Made by a program: the position numbers and the translations under genes. A stretch of DNA of 64,000 nt from Cupriavidus gilardii (GTDB lineage Bacteria; Pseudomonadota; Gammaproteobacteria; Burkholderiales; Burkholderiaceae), in contig NZ_VZOV01000001.1 in NCBI RefSeq assembly GCF_008801915.1, forward strand, positions 558,001 to 622,000, written 5' to 3'. The notes below the pieces were generated by a model. It did no database searches and had not been told where the DNA came from. It worked only from the letters and a program-made list of their open reading frames with translations. The stretch's first letter is position 1. Each line of letters begins with the position of its first letter. Positions 1 through 15,002 of this stretch are shown piece by piece.

Positions 1-4254
<4,254 letters not shown>

Positions 4255-4269
4255 CGGCGCACCAACTGC

Positions 4270-4309
4270 AAAAAAACACGCGCGCAAGGCGATCGGCCTT
4301 GCGCGCGTG
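4270..4309 (-). terminator. Rho-independent terminator between convergent genes
   Basis: A perfect 14-bp stem (CACGCGCGCAAGGC at 4277-4290 pairing with 4296-4309) has a 5-nt loop. On the minus strand it is followed by seven T residues (A-run at 4270-4276). It lies between the convergent sensor kinase and molybdenum hydroxylase genes. It should end the minus-strand transcript and may act in both directions. Confidence 0.8.
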
Positions 4310-4356
4310 CTTGCCGGTGAGGCAGCGAGCCCCCGGCGATGGCACTGTGGCCCGTG

Positions 4357-6674
<2,318 letters not shown>

Positions 6675-6675
<1 letters not shown>

Positions 6676-7145
6676 TACTTGCCCCCCTTGGCCAGTTCGC
6701 CGGCCGCCTGCTTGATCGCCGCACGGATCCGAGGGTAGGTGCCGCAGCGACAGATGTTGCCGCTCATCGCTTCGTCGATCTGGCGCTCGTTCGGCGCCGG
6801 TGTGGCCTTCAGCAGGCTGACCGCCGACATGATCTGGCCGGCCTGGCAATAGCCGCACTGGGCCACGTTGTTCTCTACCCAGGCTTTCTGCACGACGCGG
6901 CCGACGCGATCGGATTCCACGCCTTCGATCGTTGTGATGGCGTGCCCGTCCGCGGCGGAGACCGCGGTAATGCAGGCGCGAATCGGCGAGCCGTCCATAT
7001 GCACCGTGCAGGCGCCGCACAGTGCCATGCCGCAGCCGAATTTGGTGCCGGTCATGCCGAGCTCGTCGCGCAATACCCATAGCAGCGGGGTATCGCCCGG
7101 AACGTCGATTTCCTTGATCTGGCCATTGAGTTGGAGGCGTGCCAT
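6675..7145 (-). CDS. [2Fe-2S] small subunit of molybdenum hydroxylase (isoquinoline 1-oxidoreductase alpha-like)
   Basis: Electron-transfer subunit (156 aa) with two [2Fe-2S] domains: a plant-ferredoxin-like cluster ([13 protein letters not shown]) and a C-terminal four-helix cluster (CGYCQAG and [11 protein letters not shown]). The length is typical for IorA/CoxS-type subunits. The start at 7145 (MARLQLNGQ) is where family similarity begins; longer frames reach upstream but encode unlike, arginine-rich sequence. It is transcribed first, and its stop overlaps the start of the catalytic subunit, so the two are translationally coupled. It passes electrons from the Mo site to an external acceptor not found here. 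Confidence 0.9.
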
Positions 7146-7230
7146 GGCGGAATAGAGGTCGGTGGGGTAGTGTTCGGGAGTTGTTATCCGAGCGCGGGCC
7201 GCTGCGGCATGCACGCCGATTGCGCGCCGA

Positions 7231-7248
7231 ATTGCGCTCCGGCGCAAT
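7231..7248. promoter_or_regulatory. Palindrome upstream of the molybdenum hydroxylase operon
   Basis: Inverted repeat ATTGCGC-TCCG-GCGCAAT, perfect over 7-bp arms, about 85 bp upstream of the small-subunit start. Its position suits a regulator site, perhaps for the LysR-type gene whose remnant lies just beyond it. This is inference from symmetry and position only. Confidence 0.35.
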
Positions 7249-7310
7249 GATATTCGCTAATGCCGTTTCTCGCAGCGTGCGCAATCGGCAAGCACTGATG
7301 CGTCGGCTCG

Positions 7311-7452
7311 CCGGACTACTTCGAGGCGCACGGCGTGCAATGCGATGGCGGCCCATGGCCCCCAAGTTTCCGGTGCTGTTCGCCTGCTATCCGAACCGGC
7401 GCAATGCGTCGAAGGCGCTGACGCTGGTGATCGAGGCGATCCGGTGGCGGGA
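7311..7452 (+). pseudogene. Remnant of a LysR-type regulator C terminus
   Basis: In the gap between the molybdenum hydroxylase operon and ridA-like gene, one frame reads PDYFEAHGVQ and a second frame, from 7364, reads FPVLFACYPNRRNASKALTL. Together these resemble the end of the LysR effector-binding domain (LPDYF...LYPNRRNLS...). The two parts are in different frames and no HTH or start remains, so this is a decayed fragment. It probably once controlled the divergent hydroxylase operon. The rest of 7146-7559 holds only the palindrome at 7231-7248 and a GC-rich hairpin at 7500-7528 (AGCGGGGC with GCCCCGCT). That hairpin may weakly terminate the ridA-like transcript. Confidence 0.45.
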
Positions 7453-7559
7453 TCGAGGCGGGAGTGGACGCCGCGGGCGGCGCGAGCGGCAACGGGGAAA
7501 GCGGGGCCGGCCGACGCCGTGCCCCGCTGTCCTTGCCGCGTGGCGGGCCTTGGGCCCGC

Positions 7560-8021
7560 TCAGGGCTTCACCGCAATCGCCCCGATCTCGACCGCCACAT
7601 CGCGCGGCAGCCTGGCCACCTGCACCGTCGCGCGCGCCGGCGTGACGCCGGTGAAGTAGGTCCCGTAGACCTCGTTCATCTTGGCGAAGTCGTTCAGGTC
7701 CTTCATGTAGACCGTGGTCGAGACGACGTTGGCCATCGTCATCCCGTCGGCCGCCAGCACGGCCTTCAGGTTGTCGAGCACCAGCCGGGTCTGCGCCTCG
7801 ATTGGCGCGTCCTTCATCAATTCTCCGGTCTTCGGATGAATCGGGATCTGCCCGGCGAGATACAGCACATTGCCGGCGCGGACCGCCTGCGAATAGGGCC
7901 CGATGGCCTTGGGCGCATCGGGAGACGAGACGGCGCGCAGGGCGCCGCCTTGCTGGGCGCAGGCGGACAGCGATGCCGCGCCGCAAAGCGCGGCGGCAAT
8001 CAAAGCGATCGATCGTTTCAT
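7560..8021 (-). CDS. Exported RidA-family protein (putative lipoprotein)
   Basis: RidA/YjgF/UK114-family protein (153 aa). The family deaminates reactive enamines and imines released by PLP enzymes. Conserved parts are [16 protein letters not shown] and the C-terminal [12 protein letters not shown], whose arginine is the substrate-carboxylate ligand. Most RidA proteins are cytosolic and about 130 aa. This one has an added N-terminal signal ([14 protein letters not shown]) and a lipobox (LSAC), so it is predicted to be a periplasmic lipoprotein. It starts 33 bp after the stop of an exported PLP enzyme on the same strand and is almost certainly in its operon. The substrate is unknown. Confidence 0.9.
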   Translation of the reverse strand: MKRSIALIAAALCGAASLSACAQQGGALRAVSSPDAPKAIGPYSQAVRAGNVLYLAGQIPIHPKTGELMKDAPIEAQTRLVLDNLKAVLAADGMTMANVVSTTVYMKDLNDFAKMNEVYGTYFTGVTPARATVQVARLPRDVAVEIGAIAVKP

Positions 8022-8054
8022 GGGCTGACTCTTGTTGGAAAGGGGGAAGGTCGG

Positions 8055-9506
8055 TTATGCCATGGCGCCGGACAGATTCCACATCGATTCCACCAGCCGG
8101 TCGATGTCGTTCGCGTCGTGCCACAGGTGCGTCGAGATGCGGATGCCGTAGTGCTGCGCGGGCGCGCCGATGACTTCGAAGTTGACCGAGCGGATCACGA
8201 AGCCCGGCGAGAAGTCGCTCAGCATGCGGTTGACGAACGTGGTGGCCTTCTGCTGGTTCATCACGTCGTCGCGATTGCGGAACGGATTGAAGCAGGTCAG
8301 CGCCGACACCAGCTTCGGGTCGTCCTTCGGCGAATACAGCGAGTCGATACCCCAGCGTTCGACGATCTTTTCCTTCAGGTAGGCCGACAGCGTCAGATCG
8401 TAGGTTTCGATCTTCTTCCTGCCGATCGAATCCCACATTTCGCAGGCCCGTGCCAGCGCACGGAACATCGGCACATGCAGGCTGCCGCAGGAGGTCACCG
8501 TGGCGGCGATATCGTAGGCGCCGCGCGGCTGCTGCCTCGCGTAGGAACTGGTATGGATCGGGAACCAGTCGGGCAGCGGCAGCGGGTTCGATGCGCGCAT
8601 CTTGTTGCGGATGACCAGGATGCCGGTCGAGCCGGGGCCGCACTGCCACTTGTGTCCGGCGCCGGACATGAAGTCCATGCCGAGCGCGCCGTAGTCGTAC
8701 GCCATCATGCCGGGCAGGTGCGCGCCATCGACAATGCTGATCAGGCCATGCGCCTTGACCACCTCCATCAGATCGGCGATCGGCAGCATGGTGCCGGTCT
8801 TGTAGGTCGGCGATGACCACATCATCGCGCGCACTCGCTTGCCCTGGCCCTTCAGCGCCCGGATCCGTTCGTCGAACAGCTGCACATAGGTGCTGGCGCT
8901 CTGGCGATTGCCGGTCGGCACCTGGATCATCGACACTTCGATGCCATAGCGGTCCACCGCGATATTGAGCGGCGTCAGACCGCCGCCGTGTTCGTGGTTG
9001 GTGGTCACCACCACATCGCCCGGTTCCCACTTGATGCCCAGAATCGCATGGCACATGCCCGACGAGGTGTTGGCCGAGAAGGCGAGCTCGTCGCGATCGA
9101 CGCCGAAGCCCTTGGCCACGGCCTCGCGCAGGTCCGCGAGGTTGCCATATCCGCTCGAGGAATCGGCCGCCTTGGCGAAGTTTTCCTGCTCGAACGTATC
9201 GAGCACGACCTGCGGCATCGAGCCGCCGGTGCCGATGTTCATGTAGACCTTCTCGGGCTTGAGCACGAACATGCCCTGCACCTGCGCCCAGAACGCTTCG
9301 TCCTGCGTCAGCCGCGAGCGCAGGTCCGATGCCTGCGCCGATGCGTCGTCGGAGCAGGCGCCGATCAGCGGCCCCAGGGCCAGCGAGCCGGCGCCGTAGG
9401 CCAGCATCCGAAGAAATTCACGGCGCTTCGGCGTCCACGTCGCCAGGTCCTCCGCCTGCCATTGCGTCGCGACTGCCGGTCTCTGCGTTTGCTTCAGCTC
9501 GTCCAT
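8055..9506 (-). CDS. Tat-exported class V aminotransferase-like PLP enzyme (isopenicillin N epimerase-like)
   Basis: Fold-type I PLP enzyme (483 aa) of the aminotransferase class V / isopenicillin N epimerase group. The PLP-binding lysine is in SGAGHKWQCGPGSTGIL. Other family marks are the NTSSGMCHAI stretch and the DGAHLPGM aspartate that contacts the pyridine nitrogen. The start at 9506 has a good ribosome site (GGGAGAGC). The N terminus has a twin-arginine motif (KRREFLRML), a hydrophobic stretch and a lipobox-like LIGAC. It is therefore likely exported folded by Tat and perhaps lipid-anchored. It is co-transcribed with an exported RidA protein. The reaction (epimerase, lyase or transaminase) cannot be settled from sequence. 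Confidence 0.85.
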   Translation of the reverse strand: MDELKQTQRPAVATQWQAEDLATWTPKRREFLRMLAYGAGSLALGPLIGACSDDASAQASDLRSRLTQDEAFWAQVQGMFVLKPEKVYMNIGTGGSMPQVVLDTFEQENFAKAADSSSGYGNLADLREAVAKGFGVDRDELAFSANTSSGMCHAILGIKWEPGDVVVTTNHEHGGGLTPLNIAVDRYGIEVSMIQVPTGNRQSASTYVQLFDERIRALKGQGKRVRAMMWSSPTYKTGTMLPIADLMEVVKAHGLISIVDGAHLPGMMAYDYGALGMDFMSGAGHKWQCGPGSTGILVIRNKMRASNPLPLPDWFPIHTSSYARQQPRGAYDIAATVTSCGSLHVPMFRALARACEMWDSIGRKKIETYDLTLSAYLKEKIVERWGIDSLYSPKDDPKLVSALTCFNPFRNRDDVMNQQKATTFVNRMLSDFSPGFVIRSVNFEVIGAPAQHYGIRISTHLWHDANDIDRLVESMWNLSGAMA

Positions 9507-9794
9507 GGTGCTCTCCCGTTTCGGTCCAACGATCTCGGTCCAACGATCGGCGCATCGCGTATTCGAACACTCGAACATTCGAACGCATGGCGCCTGTCCG
9601 AAAAAAGTCTATGCAAACTGCGGTCCCGGCATCAGGACGACTTTCCCCTACGCAGTAATACCGAGAGCACGGCGTTCAGGCACGCAGAAGGGCAATGCGC
9701 AAGCGAGGCGCGCTTGCGACGTGCGCCCGGGCAGTGCGCTCGCGCGGCGCGGGGGCACCATCGCGGGGATGGCGCCCCAGCAGAGGGATGACGG

Positions 9795-10466
9795 TCAGCA
9801 GTCCGTCGCGAGTGCCTCGTCGGCCAATCCGACCGCATGCAGATCGGAGAAGTGAACCGCGTACTTGACGAGCTCCGCGCGTCCGCCGACCTGCAGCTTG
9901 CGACGGACATGCAGGCGATGCGTCTCCACCGTCCGCACCGAGGTGCCGAGCCGCTCGGCGATTTCCTTGTTGGAATAGCCCTCGGCCACCAGCTTCAGCA
10001 CCGTGGCTTCCTTGGGCGTCAGCGTCCGCCGCGATGACGGGGGCGGCTCGTCGGTCCGCAGATACGCCTGCAGTTCGGTATTGAGATAGGTGCCGCCCGC
10101 GGCGACCGTGCGGATCGCGGTCACCAGCTCGTGTGCCGGCGCTTCCTTCAGGACATAGGCCGCGATGCCGAGCGCGAAGGCGCGGCGCACATACTCCGGA
10201 TCCTTGTGCATCGACAGCGCGACGACGCGTATCGACGGAAACCGCTCGGCAAACCGCGTGGCGAGCTGCAGGCCGTTGGCGTCCGGCATGTGAATGTCCG
10301 ATACAACCAGATCGGGACGCCGCTGCTCGGCCACCGCGATGGCGTCCTCCACGTTGGACGCCTCGCCGACCACCGTCATTTCGCCGGTGGCCTCCAGACG
10401 CAGGCGGACGCCGTCCAGCACGAACGGATGGTCATCGACGAGCAGCACACGCAGGTTCGAGGTCAT
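9795..10466 (-). CDS. NarL/FixJ-family response regulator
   Basis: Two-domain DNA-binding response regulator (223 aa). The receiver domain has acidic pocket VDDHPF, phospho-acceptor Asp in DLVVSDIHMP and the conserved Lys in YVLKEAP. A LuxR-type HTH follows (LTPKEATVLKLVAEGYSNKE, then TVETHR). The start at 10466 has a strong AAGGAG site. It overlaps the end of the upstream sensor kinase gene by 35 bp, so the pair is translationally coupled and surely cognate. Target genes are not evident; the divergent-side neighbours are the exported PLP enzyme and RidA. Confidence 0.92.
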   Translation of the reverse strand: MTSNLRVLLVDDHPFVLDGVRLRLEATGEMTVVGEASNVEDAIAVAEQRRPDLVVSDIHMPDANGLQLATRFAERFPSIRVVALSMHKDPEYVRRAFALGIAAYVLKEAPAHELVTAIRTVAAGGTYLNTELQAYLRTDEPPPSSRRTLTPKEATVLKLVAEGYSNKEIAERLGTSVRTVETHRLHVRRKLQVGGRAELVKYAVHFSDLHAVGLADEALATDC

Positions 10467-12009
10467 GCAGCAGGGCTCCTTGCAGGGGGACGGTGGCCGG
10501 AACGTCGGGCCGGCTGTCGGCGCGGCTGTCGGCGCGGATGTCGGCGCGGATGTCGGCGCGGCTGTCGGCGCGGATGTCGGTCTCGGGCTCGGGCGCGCGC
10601 AGCGCCAGCCGTACCTCGACGCGCGTGCCGTCGGGCCCGGTATGGATGGCGAAGCCGCTGCCTTCCAGGCTTTCGATGCGCTCGCGCATATTGCGCAGGC
10701 CGATGCCGCGCTGGCGGTCGGCACGCACCTTTTTCAGATCGAAACCGCGGCCGTTGTCCTCGATCGTCAGCTCGACATGGCGCTCGCTTCCGGTAAGTGC
10801 GATCTGCACCCAGCCGGCATGGGCGTGGGACAGCGCATTGTTCAGCGCCTCCTGTGCAACGCGGAACAGCGCCGTGGCCTGTGCCTCGGACAGCGCCGGT
10901 ATCGCACCGTGCTCCGCGAAGCGCAGGTCGACGGGACACTGCGGCCGCAACTGTTCGACCAGCATGCGCAGCGCGGCGGCCAGACCCAGGTCGCTCAGCA
11001 GCGCCGGATGCAGGCCGTGCGACACGCGGCGGATCTCGACCAGGGCCTCCTGCAGACGGCCCAGGCCCTGCGCCAGCAGTTCCTGCGGCGCGTGGCGGCG
11101 TGCGGGCGGCGCGGCGGATGTCCGGTCCGATCCCTGTTCCTGCTCCAGGTGGACCTGTGCGGTCTCCAGCAGGTACTTGGACGACACCAGCACCTGCACC
11201 ACGCCGTCGTGCAGCTCGCGCGCGACGCGGGCGCGTTCCTCCTCCTGCGAGCTGACCACGCGCCGAGCCAGCCGGCGCAGCTTCTCGCCGGAGATCCGCG
11301 AGTTGTGCAGATTCAGGGCAAGGCCGCCCAGGCTGATCAGCATGATGGAGCCGAGCGCGAAGGCGCTGATCCGGATCTGCGTATCGCGCAGCGTGCGGGC
11401 GGCATTGGCGTCGAAGGCCGCCAGCTCCCGCTCGATGTCGTCCATATAGAGGCCGGCGCCGAGGATCCAGCCCCATTGGTCGGCGGCACGCACATAGGAC
11501 ATCTTCGGCGCTTCGGTGCGCGAGGAGGGCTTGATCCAGTTGTATCGAACAATGCCGCCGCCGGCGCGCGCCTTGTTGATCAGCAACATCGCCTGGTCGC
11601 TGCCGGTATCGGCCGGATCGCAGAAATCGACGCCGTCGATTCCCATGCTGCCCGGGTTCAGCAGCACATTGCCGAGGCGGTCGTAGACGAAGAAGTAGCC
11701 GTCGTTGCCGAAGTGCATGCGGGACAGGGCGGCCAGCGCCTGCTGCTGCAGGTCCGCCTCCTCGCCGCTGCCGTGGGCGATGCGGACCAGCGTGGCATGC
11801 CCGAGTTCGACGTAGTGGCGCAGCTCCTTTTCCTTGCTGGCCACATAGACGGCCTGCACCTGCTGGCGGTCCTGCCGCGAATGGCTGACCATCTGGTACG
11901 AGACAGCCCAGGTCACCAGCACGAAAACCACCAGCATCAGGGCCGCGAACAGCGCGACCGTCCGCATGCGGATCGTCAGGCTTTGCACACGTGGGGGCAA
12001 ATGGATCAT
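10432..12009 (-). CDS. Cache-domain sensor histidine kinase (NarX/DegS type)
   Basis: Membrane sensor kinase (about 525 aa). An N-terminal membrane segment (VALFAALMLVVFVLVTWAV) precedes a periplasmic single-Cache domain (YFFVYDRLGNVLLNPGS, WGWILGAGLYMDDIE), usual for small carboxylate or amine ligands, and a second membrane segment. The cytoplasmic HisKA_3 has ARELHDGVVQVLV as H-box, and the HATPase has N-box ALNNALSHA and G-box DNGRGFD. The start at 12009 is chosen because family similarity begins there; no strong ribosome site is visible. The last 25 residues are an odd tetrapeptide repeat (IRAD/SRAD) from six 12-bp tandem repeats, just before the overlap with the response regulator. Confidence 0.88.
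   Translation of the reverse strand: MIHLPPRVQSLTIRMRTVALFAALMLVVFVLVTWAVSYQMVSHSRQDRQQVQAVYVASKEKELRHYVELGHATLVRIAHGSGEEADLQQQALAALSRMHFGNDGYFFVYDRLGNVLLNPGSMGIDGVDFCDPADTGSDQAMLLINKARAGGGIVRYNWIKPSSRTEAPKMSYVRAADQWGWILGAGLYMDDIERELAAFDANAARTLRDTQIRISAFALGSIMLISLGGLALNLHNSRISGEKLRRLARRVVSSQEEERARVARELHDGVVQVLVSSKYLLETAQVHLEQEQGSDRTSAAPPARRHAPQELLAQGLGRLQEALVEIRRVSHGLHPALLSDLGLAAALRMLVEQLRPQCPVDLRFAEHGAIPALSEAQATALFRVAQEALNNALSHAHAGWVQIALTGSERHVELTIEDNGRGFDLKKVRADRQRGIGLRNMRERIESLEGSGFAIHTGPDGTRVEVRLALRAPEPETDIRADSRADIRADIRADSRADSRPDVPATVPLQGALLHDLEPACAARR
10511..10582 (-). repeat. Six 12-bp tandem repeats in the sensor kinase tail
   Basis: Six in-frame copies of CGG(A/C)TGTCGGCG run from 10511 to 10582 with only one variable base in most copies. 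Read on the coding (minus) strand they encode IRAD or SRAD tetrapeptides. They lie about 45 bp before the response-regulator start on the coding strand. Such arrays change copy number easily by slippage, and any change would keep the frame. Confidence 0.9.
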
Positions 12010-12430
12010 CGAGGGGGCGCCCAAGAGCCGGTCGTATTCGGATTCGGCAAGCCGTGTGGATGGCCGCCGACGAAACACCGAGGCGGCGCCGAGCAAATGC
12101 CGACGCCGCCGAACAAATCGATTCCTCCCAGTTCGATTTATCGAATCGGCCCGCTGCACGAATTCAGTGTCCGCGCCTTGTCAGGCTGATTCTCGACCCC
12201 TCGCGCCGATCGACGAAGCAGGACTGTTCGGTCGATTGGCATGACGAAAGCTATGACGTTTTGTGGCAAAAGGCAAGCCGCTGGCCAGTACCGGCCAGGC
12301 CTTGCCGCACAAGCGAATGCGCGGCCCGCAAGGGATCGCGCGTCGATCCGAAATGTCAATGCGGGTAGGCACGAAGAACAATGCAGACATGCGGGTCAAA
12401 GGGGGGGCACGCGCAGGCCGGAGACCGCCG
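12010..12430. other. Intergenic stretch with no recognisable gene
   Basis: No credible coding region was seen. It holds a small palindrome TTCGAT-TT-ATCGAA at 12132-12145 and a nested hairpin at 12272-12306 (GGCAAG with CTTGCC, enclosing CTGGCC with GGCCAG). These could be promoter or attenuator elements for the flanking two-component genes, but nothing ties them to a known regulator. Confidence 0.5.
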
Positions 12431-12621
12431 TGCTATATCCTGACGCCGCGTTCGGTGCCGCTGAAGGGGCCGCAGTTCAAGCAGCTGGTGTCGCTGCCGG
12501 TCGCCAGCCCGATCCTGAACAACGGCCGCATCCACGTGGTCAGGCGGGCCGGCTGCTGTCGCCGGTGGCCGACAGGCTGCTGCGGCATGTGGTCAAGGCC
12601 TTCCCCGTGATCCGAGGCCCA
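12431..12621 (+). pseudogene. Possible remnant of a LysR-type regulator C terminus
   Basis: One frame reads CYILTPRSVPLKGPQF then LPVASPILNNGRIHVVRRAG. After a one-base frame change near 12549 the next frame continues RLLSPVADRLLRHVVKAF. Joined, this looks like the last part of a LysR effector-binding domain, including the common SPVA/AERL ending. No HTH or start is present, so it cannot be a working gene. The assignment rests on recall of family patterns and is tentative. Confidence 0.35.
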
Positions 12622-12741
12622 GGCCGCGGGGAACGAATGTTGCTCCCGCTGCAACGATCTTCCGTCTTAATCAACGCTTAATGTCGCGCTGGCATCCTCC
12701 CGTGCCCGCGGCTCTCCATTCCACTCTGGATACGCTTTCCG

Positions 12742-13419
12742 ATGACAAGCGCCATCGATTTGCTGCTGGTCGAAGACGATGCCATGCTGGCCGAGGTCAT
12801 CTGCGATGGCGCCCGGCAGAACGGCTGGCGGATCGACCATGCGGATTGCGCGGCCGCGGCCCGCGCCGCGCTGGTCGACCATGCCTATTCGGCGGTCCTG
12901 CTCGATATCGGCCTGCCGGGCGAGTCCGGGCTGACCGTACTGCGGGCCATGCGCGCTGGCTACGACGTCACGCCGGTGCTGATGCTGACGGCGCGCGGCC
13001 AGCTGAGCGAGCGGATCGAGGGGCTGGATGCCGGCGCCGACGACTATCTGGTCAAGCCATTCCAGGTCGACGAGTTATGGGCGCGCGTGCGCGCGGTGAT
13101 CCGGCGCAGCCAGGGCCGGGTGGTTCCCGTATTCAGCTGGGGGGACATCGAACTCGATCGCAGCCGCCGCGTGGTCACCCGGGCGGGCGCCCGGGTTCCG
13201 CTGAGCGCGCAGGAATACCGGACACTGCTGGCGCTGCTGGAGCGCCCGGGCCGCGTGATCACGCGGGAACACCTGGAGCGCGTGGTATACGGCAATGCCA
13301 GCGCGATCGAGAGCAATACCATCGCGGTGTTCATCCATCAGTTGCGCCGCAAGCTGGGCGAGGGCTTGATCACCACGGTGCACGGCCATGGCTACATGAT
13401 CGGGGAGTCCGGCGCATGA
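12742..13419 (+). CDS. OmpR-family response regulator (QseB/TctD-like)
   Basis: DNA-binding response regulator (225 aa). The receiver has the acidic pair in LLLVEDDAML, phospho-acceptor Asp in AVLLDIGLPGESG, Thr in LMLTARGQ and Lys in YLVKPF. The C-terminal winged helix (LSAQEYRTLLALLERPGR ... VFIHQLRRKLG ... TVHGHGYMIG) is of the OmpR/PhoB kind. It overlaps the next kinase gene by ATGA, so the two form one operon and are cognate. The closest neighbour in the opposite direction is a MipA/OmpV-like outer-membrane gene, often found beside such pairs. Confidence 0.93.
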   Translation: MTSAIDLLLVEDDAMLAEVICDGARQNGWRIDHADCAAAARAALVDHAYSAVLLDIGLPGESGLTVLRAMRAGYDVTPVLMLTARGQLSERIEGLDAGADDYLVKPFQVDELWARVRAVIRRSQGRVVPVFSWGDIELDRSRRVVTRAGARVPLSAQEYRTLLALLERPGRVITREHLERVVYGNASAIESNTIAVFIHQLRRKLGEGLITTVHGHGYMIGESGA

Positions 13420-15002
13420 GGTCGCTGCAGGGGCGGCTGCTCGCCGTGATGGTCGGCGTCATCGTGCTGTGCTGGGTCGTGTCGCTGGCGGCGCTGATGG
13501 TGTATCTGCAGCACAGCCGCTCCAGTATCTGGGACGACAAGCTGCAGGCCTTCGCCGCCCGCATCGTCCGCGCGCTGCCGGCCAACAAGAAGGCGTTCAA
13601 TCTGGTCGGGCCGGGGCGCGAGGTCCGCGACGACGACGGTTCGCCCGAGTTCGATCTGGTGATCCAGATCTGGTCGCAGCGCAAGCTGCTGACCGTGCAG
13701 AGTCCGCGGCCGCGTGCCCAGGCCACTTCGCCGGCGGCCGCGCTGAAGCCGGACTTCGTCGACGGGTTTGCCACGCGTGTCATCGACGGCGAACGCTGGC
13801 GGGTCTATGCCATCTCCGACAGCACCGGCACCATGCAGGCGCAGGTGGGGATTCCGCATGCGATCATCGATGCCGAGGTACGCGAGGCCACGATGCACGC
13901 GCTGATTGCCAACAGCGTGCTGCTGGCGCTGGTCGGCGTGCTGTTGTGGCACACGATGCGCCGATCGCTGAAGCCGGTCGCGGTGCTCGAGCGGCTGGTG
14001 CGCGATCGCACGACGTTCGACCTGACACCGCTCCCATCGACGTCCTTGCCGACCGAACTGCAGCCGCTGGTGCAGTCGTTCAACCGTGTGCTGGCGCAGC
14101 TCGATCAGGCAGTGGAGAGCGAGCGGCGCTTCATCGGGGATGCCGCGCACGAATTGCGCACGCCGTTGTCCGCGCTGCAGGCGCAGGTGGAGGTCGCCAT
14201 GCGCGCACCCGGCGGCAAGGAGAAGGACACCGCGCTGGAAAAGCTGCTGGCCACGGCCAAGCGGACCACGCGGCTGGCGGAACAATTGCTCGATCTGGCC
14301 CGCCTCAATGCTTGTGGCCAGGCGCCGCACGAACCGGCCGACCTCGGCAATCTGGTGCTGCATGTCGCCAGCGAGTTCGAGGTGCAGGCCGAACTGCAGG
14401 CGCGCAAGCTGTCGGTGGAGACCGGAGGCGGCCGCATCGCGTGCAATGTCGACGAGATCGGCATCCTGCTGCGCAACCTCGTCGACAACGCGCTGCGCTA
14501 TACGTCGCCGGGTGGCCGGATCCATGTCGCCTGCGGGACCGCGAATGGCGACGCAGGCGGTGCGGTCTATCTGGAGGTCGCGGACGATGGACCGGGCGTG
14601 CCGGCCGCCGAACGGCAGGCGATCTTCCGGCGCTTCCACCGCGCCAGCGGCAATCGTGTCCGCGGCAGCGGCATCGGCCTGTCGCTGGTCGCCACCATTG
14701 CGCAATCGCACGGGGCGAGCATCGAGACGGGCCCCGGCCTGGACGGCCGGGGCTTTCGCGTACGGGTGGTCTTCACGCCGGCCGAGCCGATGCCGCCATC
14801 GGCATCGGCTGCGGTGTCGTTCCCCGGCGGCTCAGAACCGGTACAGGTAGCCAACCTGCACGGTGGTCGTGTTGGAGCGGTCGACGATCGGGCTGTCCTT
14901 GATTCCCGAACCCAGCCGCGTGGCGCTGACGTCCAGGAACAGCCCGTGATGGCGCGCCAGGCGGTAATCCACGCGCAAGCCCGCGGTGAAGTTGACGGTT
15001 GA
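13416..15002 (+). CDS. QseC-like sensor histidine kinase with run-on C terminus
   Basis: Membrane sensor kinase. There are two membrane segments (about residues 10-32 and 160-182, ending LLALVGVLLW) around a short periplasmic domain. A HAMP-like linker leads to the H-box (GDAAHELRTPLSALQAQ), N-box (LVDNALRYTSPGG) and G-boxes (VADDGPGVP, RGSGIGLSL). The start ATG overlaps the response-regulator stop (ATGA at 13416-13419). The kinase fold should end near FTPAEP (about 14790), but no stop occurs there. The frame continues about 70 more residues, antisense to the 3' end of the mipA-like gene, giving a 171-bp convergent overlap. The extra tail has no family match that I recognise. Confidence 0.88.
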   Translation: MRSLQGRLLAVMVGVIVLCWVVSLAALMVYLQHSRSSIWDDKLQAFAARIVRALPANKKAFNLVGPGREVRDDDGSPEFDLVIQIWSQRKLLTVQSPRPRAQATSPAAALKPDFVDGFATRVIDGERWRVYAISDSTGTMQAQVGIPHAIIDAEVREATMHALIANSVLLALVGVLLWHTMRRSLKPVAVLERLVRDRTTFDLTPLPSTSLPTELQPLVQSFNRVLAQLDQAVESERRFIGDAAHELRTPLSALQAQVEVAMRAPGGKEKDTALEKLLATAKRTTRLAEQLLDLARLNACGQAPHEPADLGNLVLHVASEFEVQAELQARKLSVETGGGRIACNVDEIGILLRNLVDNALRYTSPGGRIHVACGTANGDAGGAVYLEVADDGPGVPAAERQAIFRRFHRASGNRVRGSGIGLSLVATIAQSHGASIETGPGLDGRGFRVRVVFTPAEPMPPSASAAVSFPGGSEPVQVANLHGGRVGAVDDRAVLDSRTQPRGADVQEQPVMARQAVIHAQARGEVDG

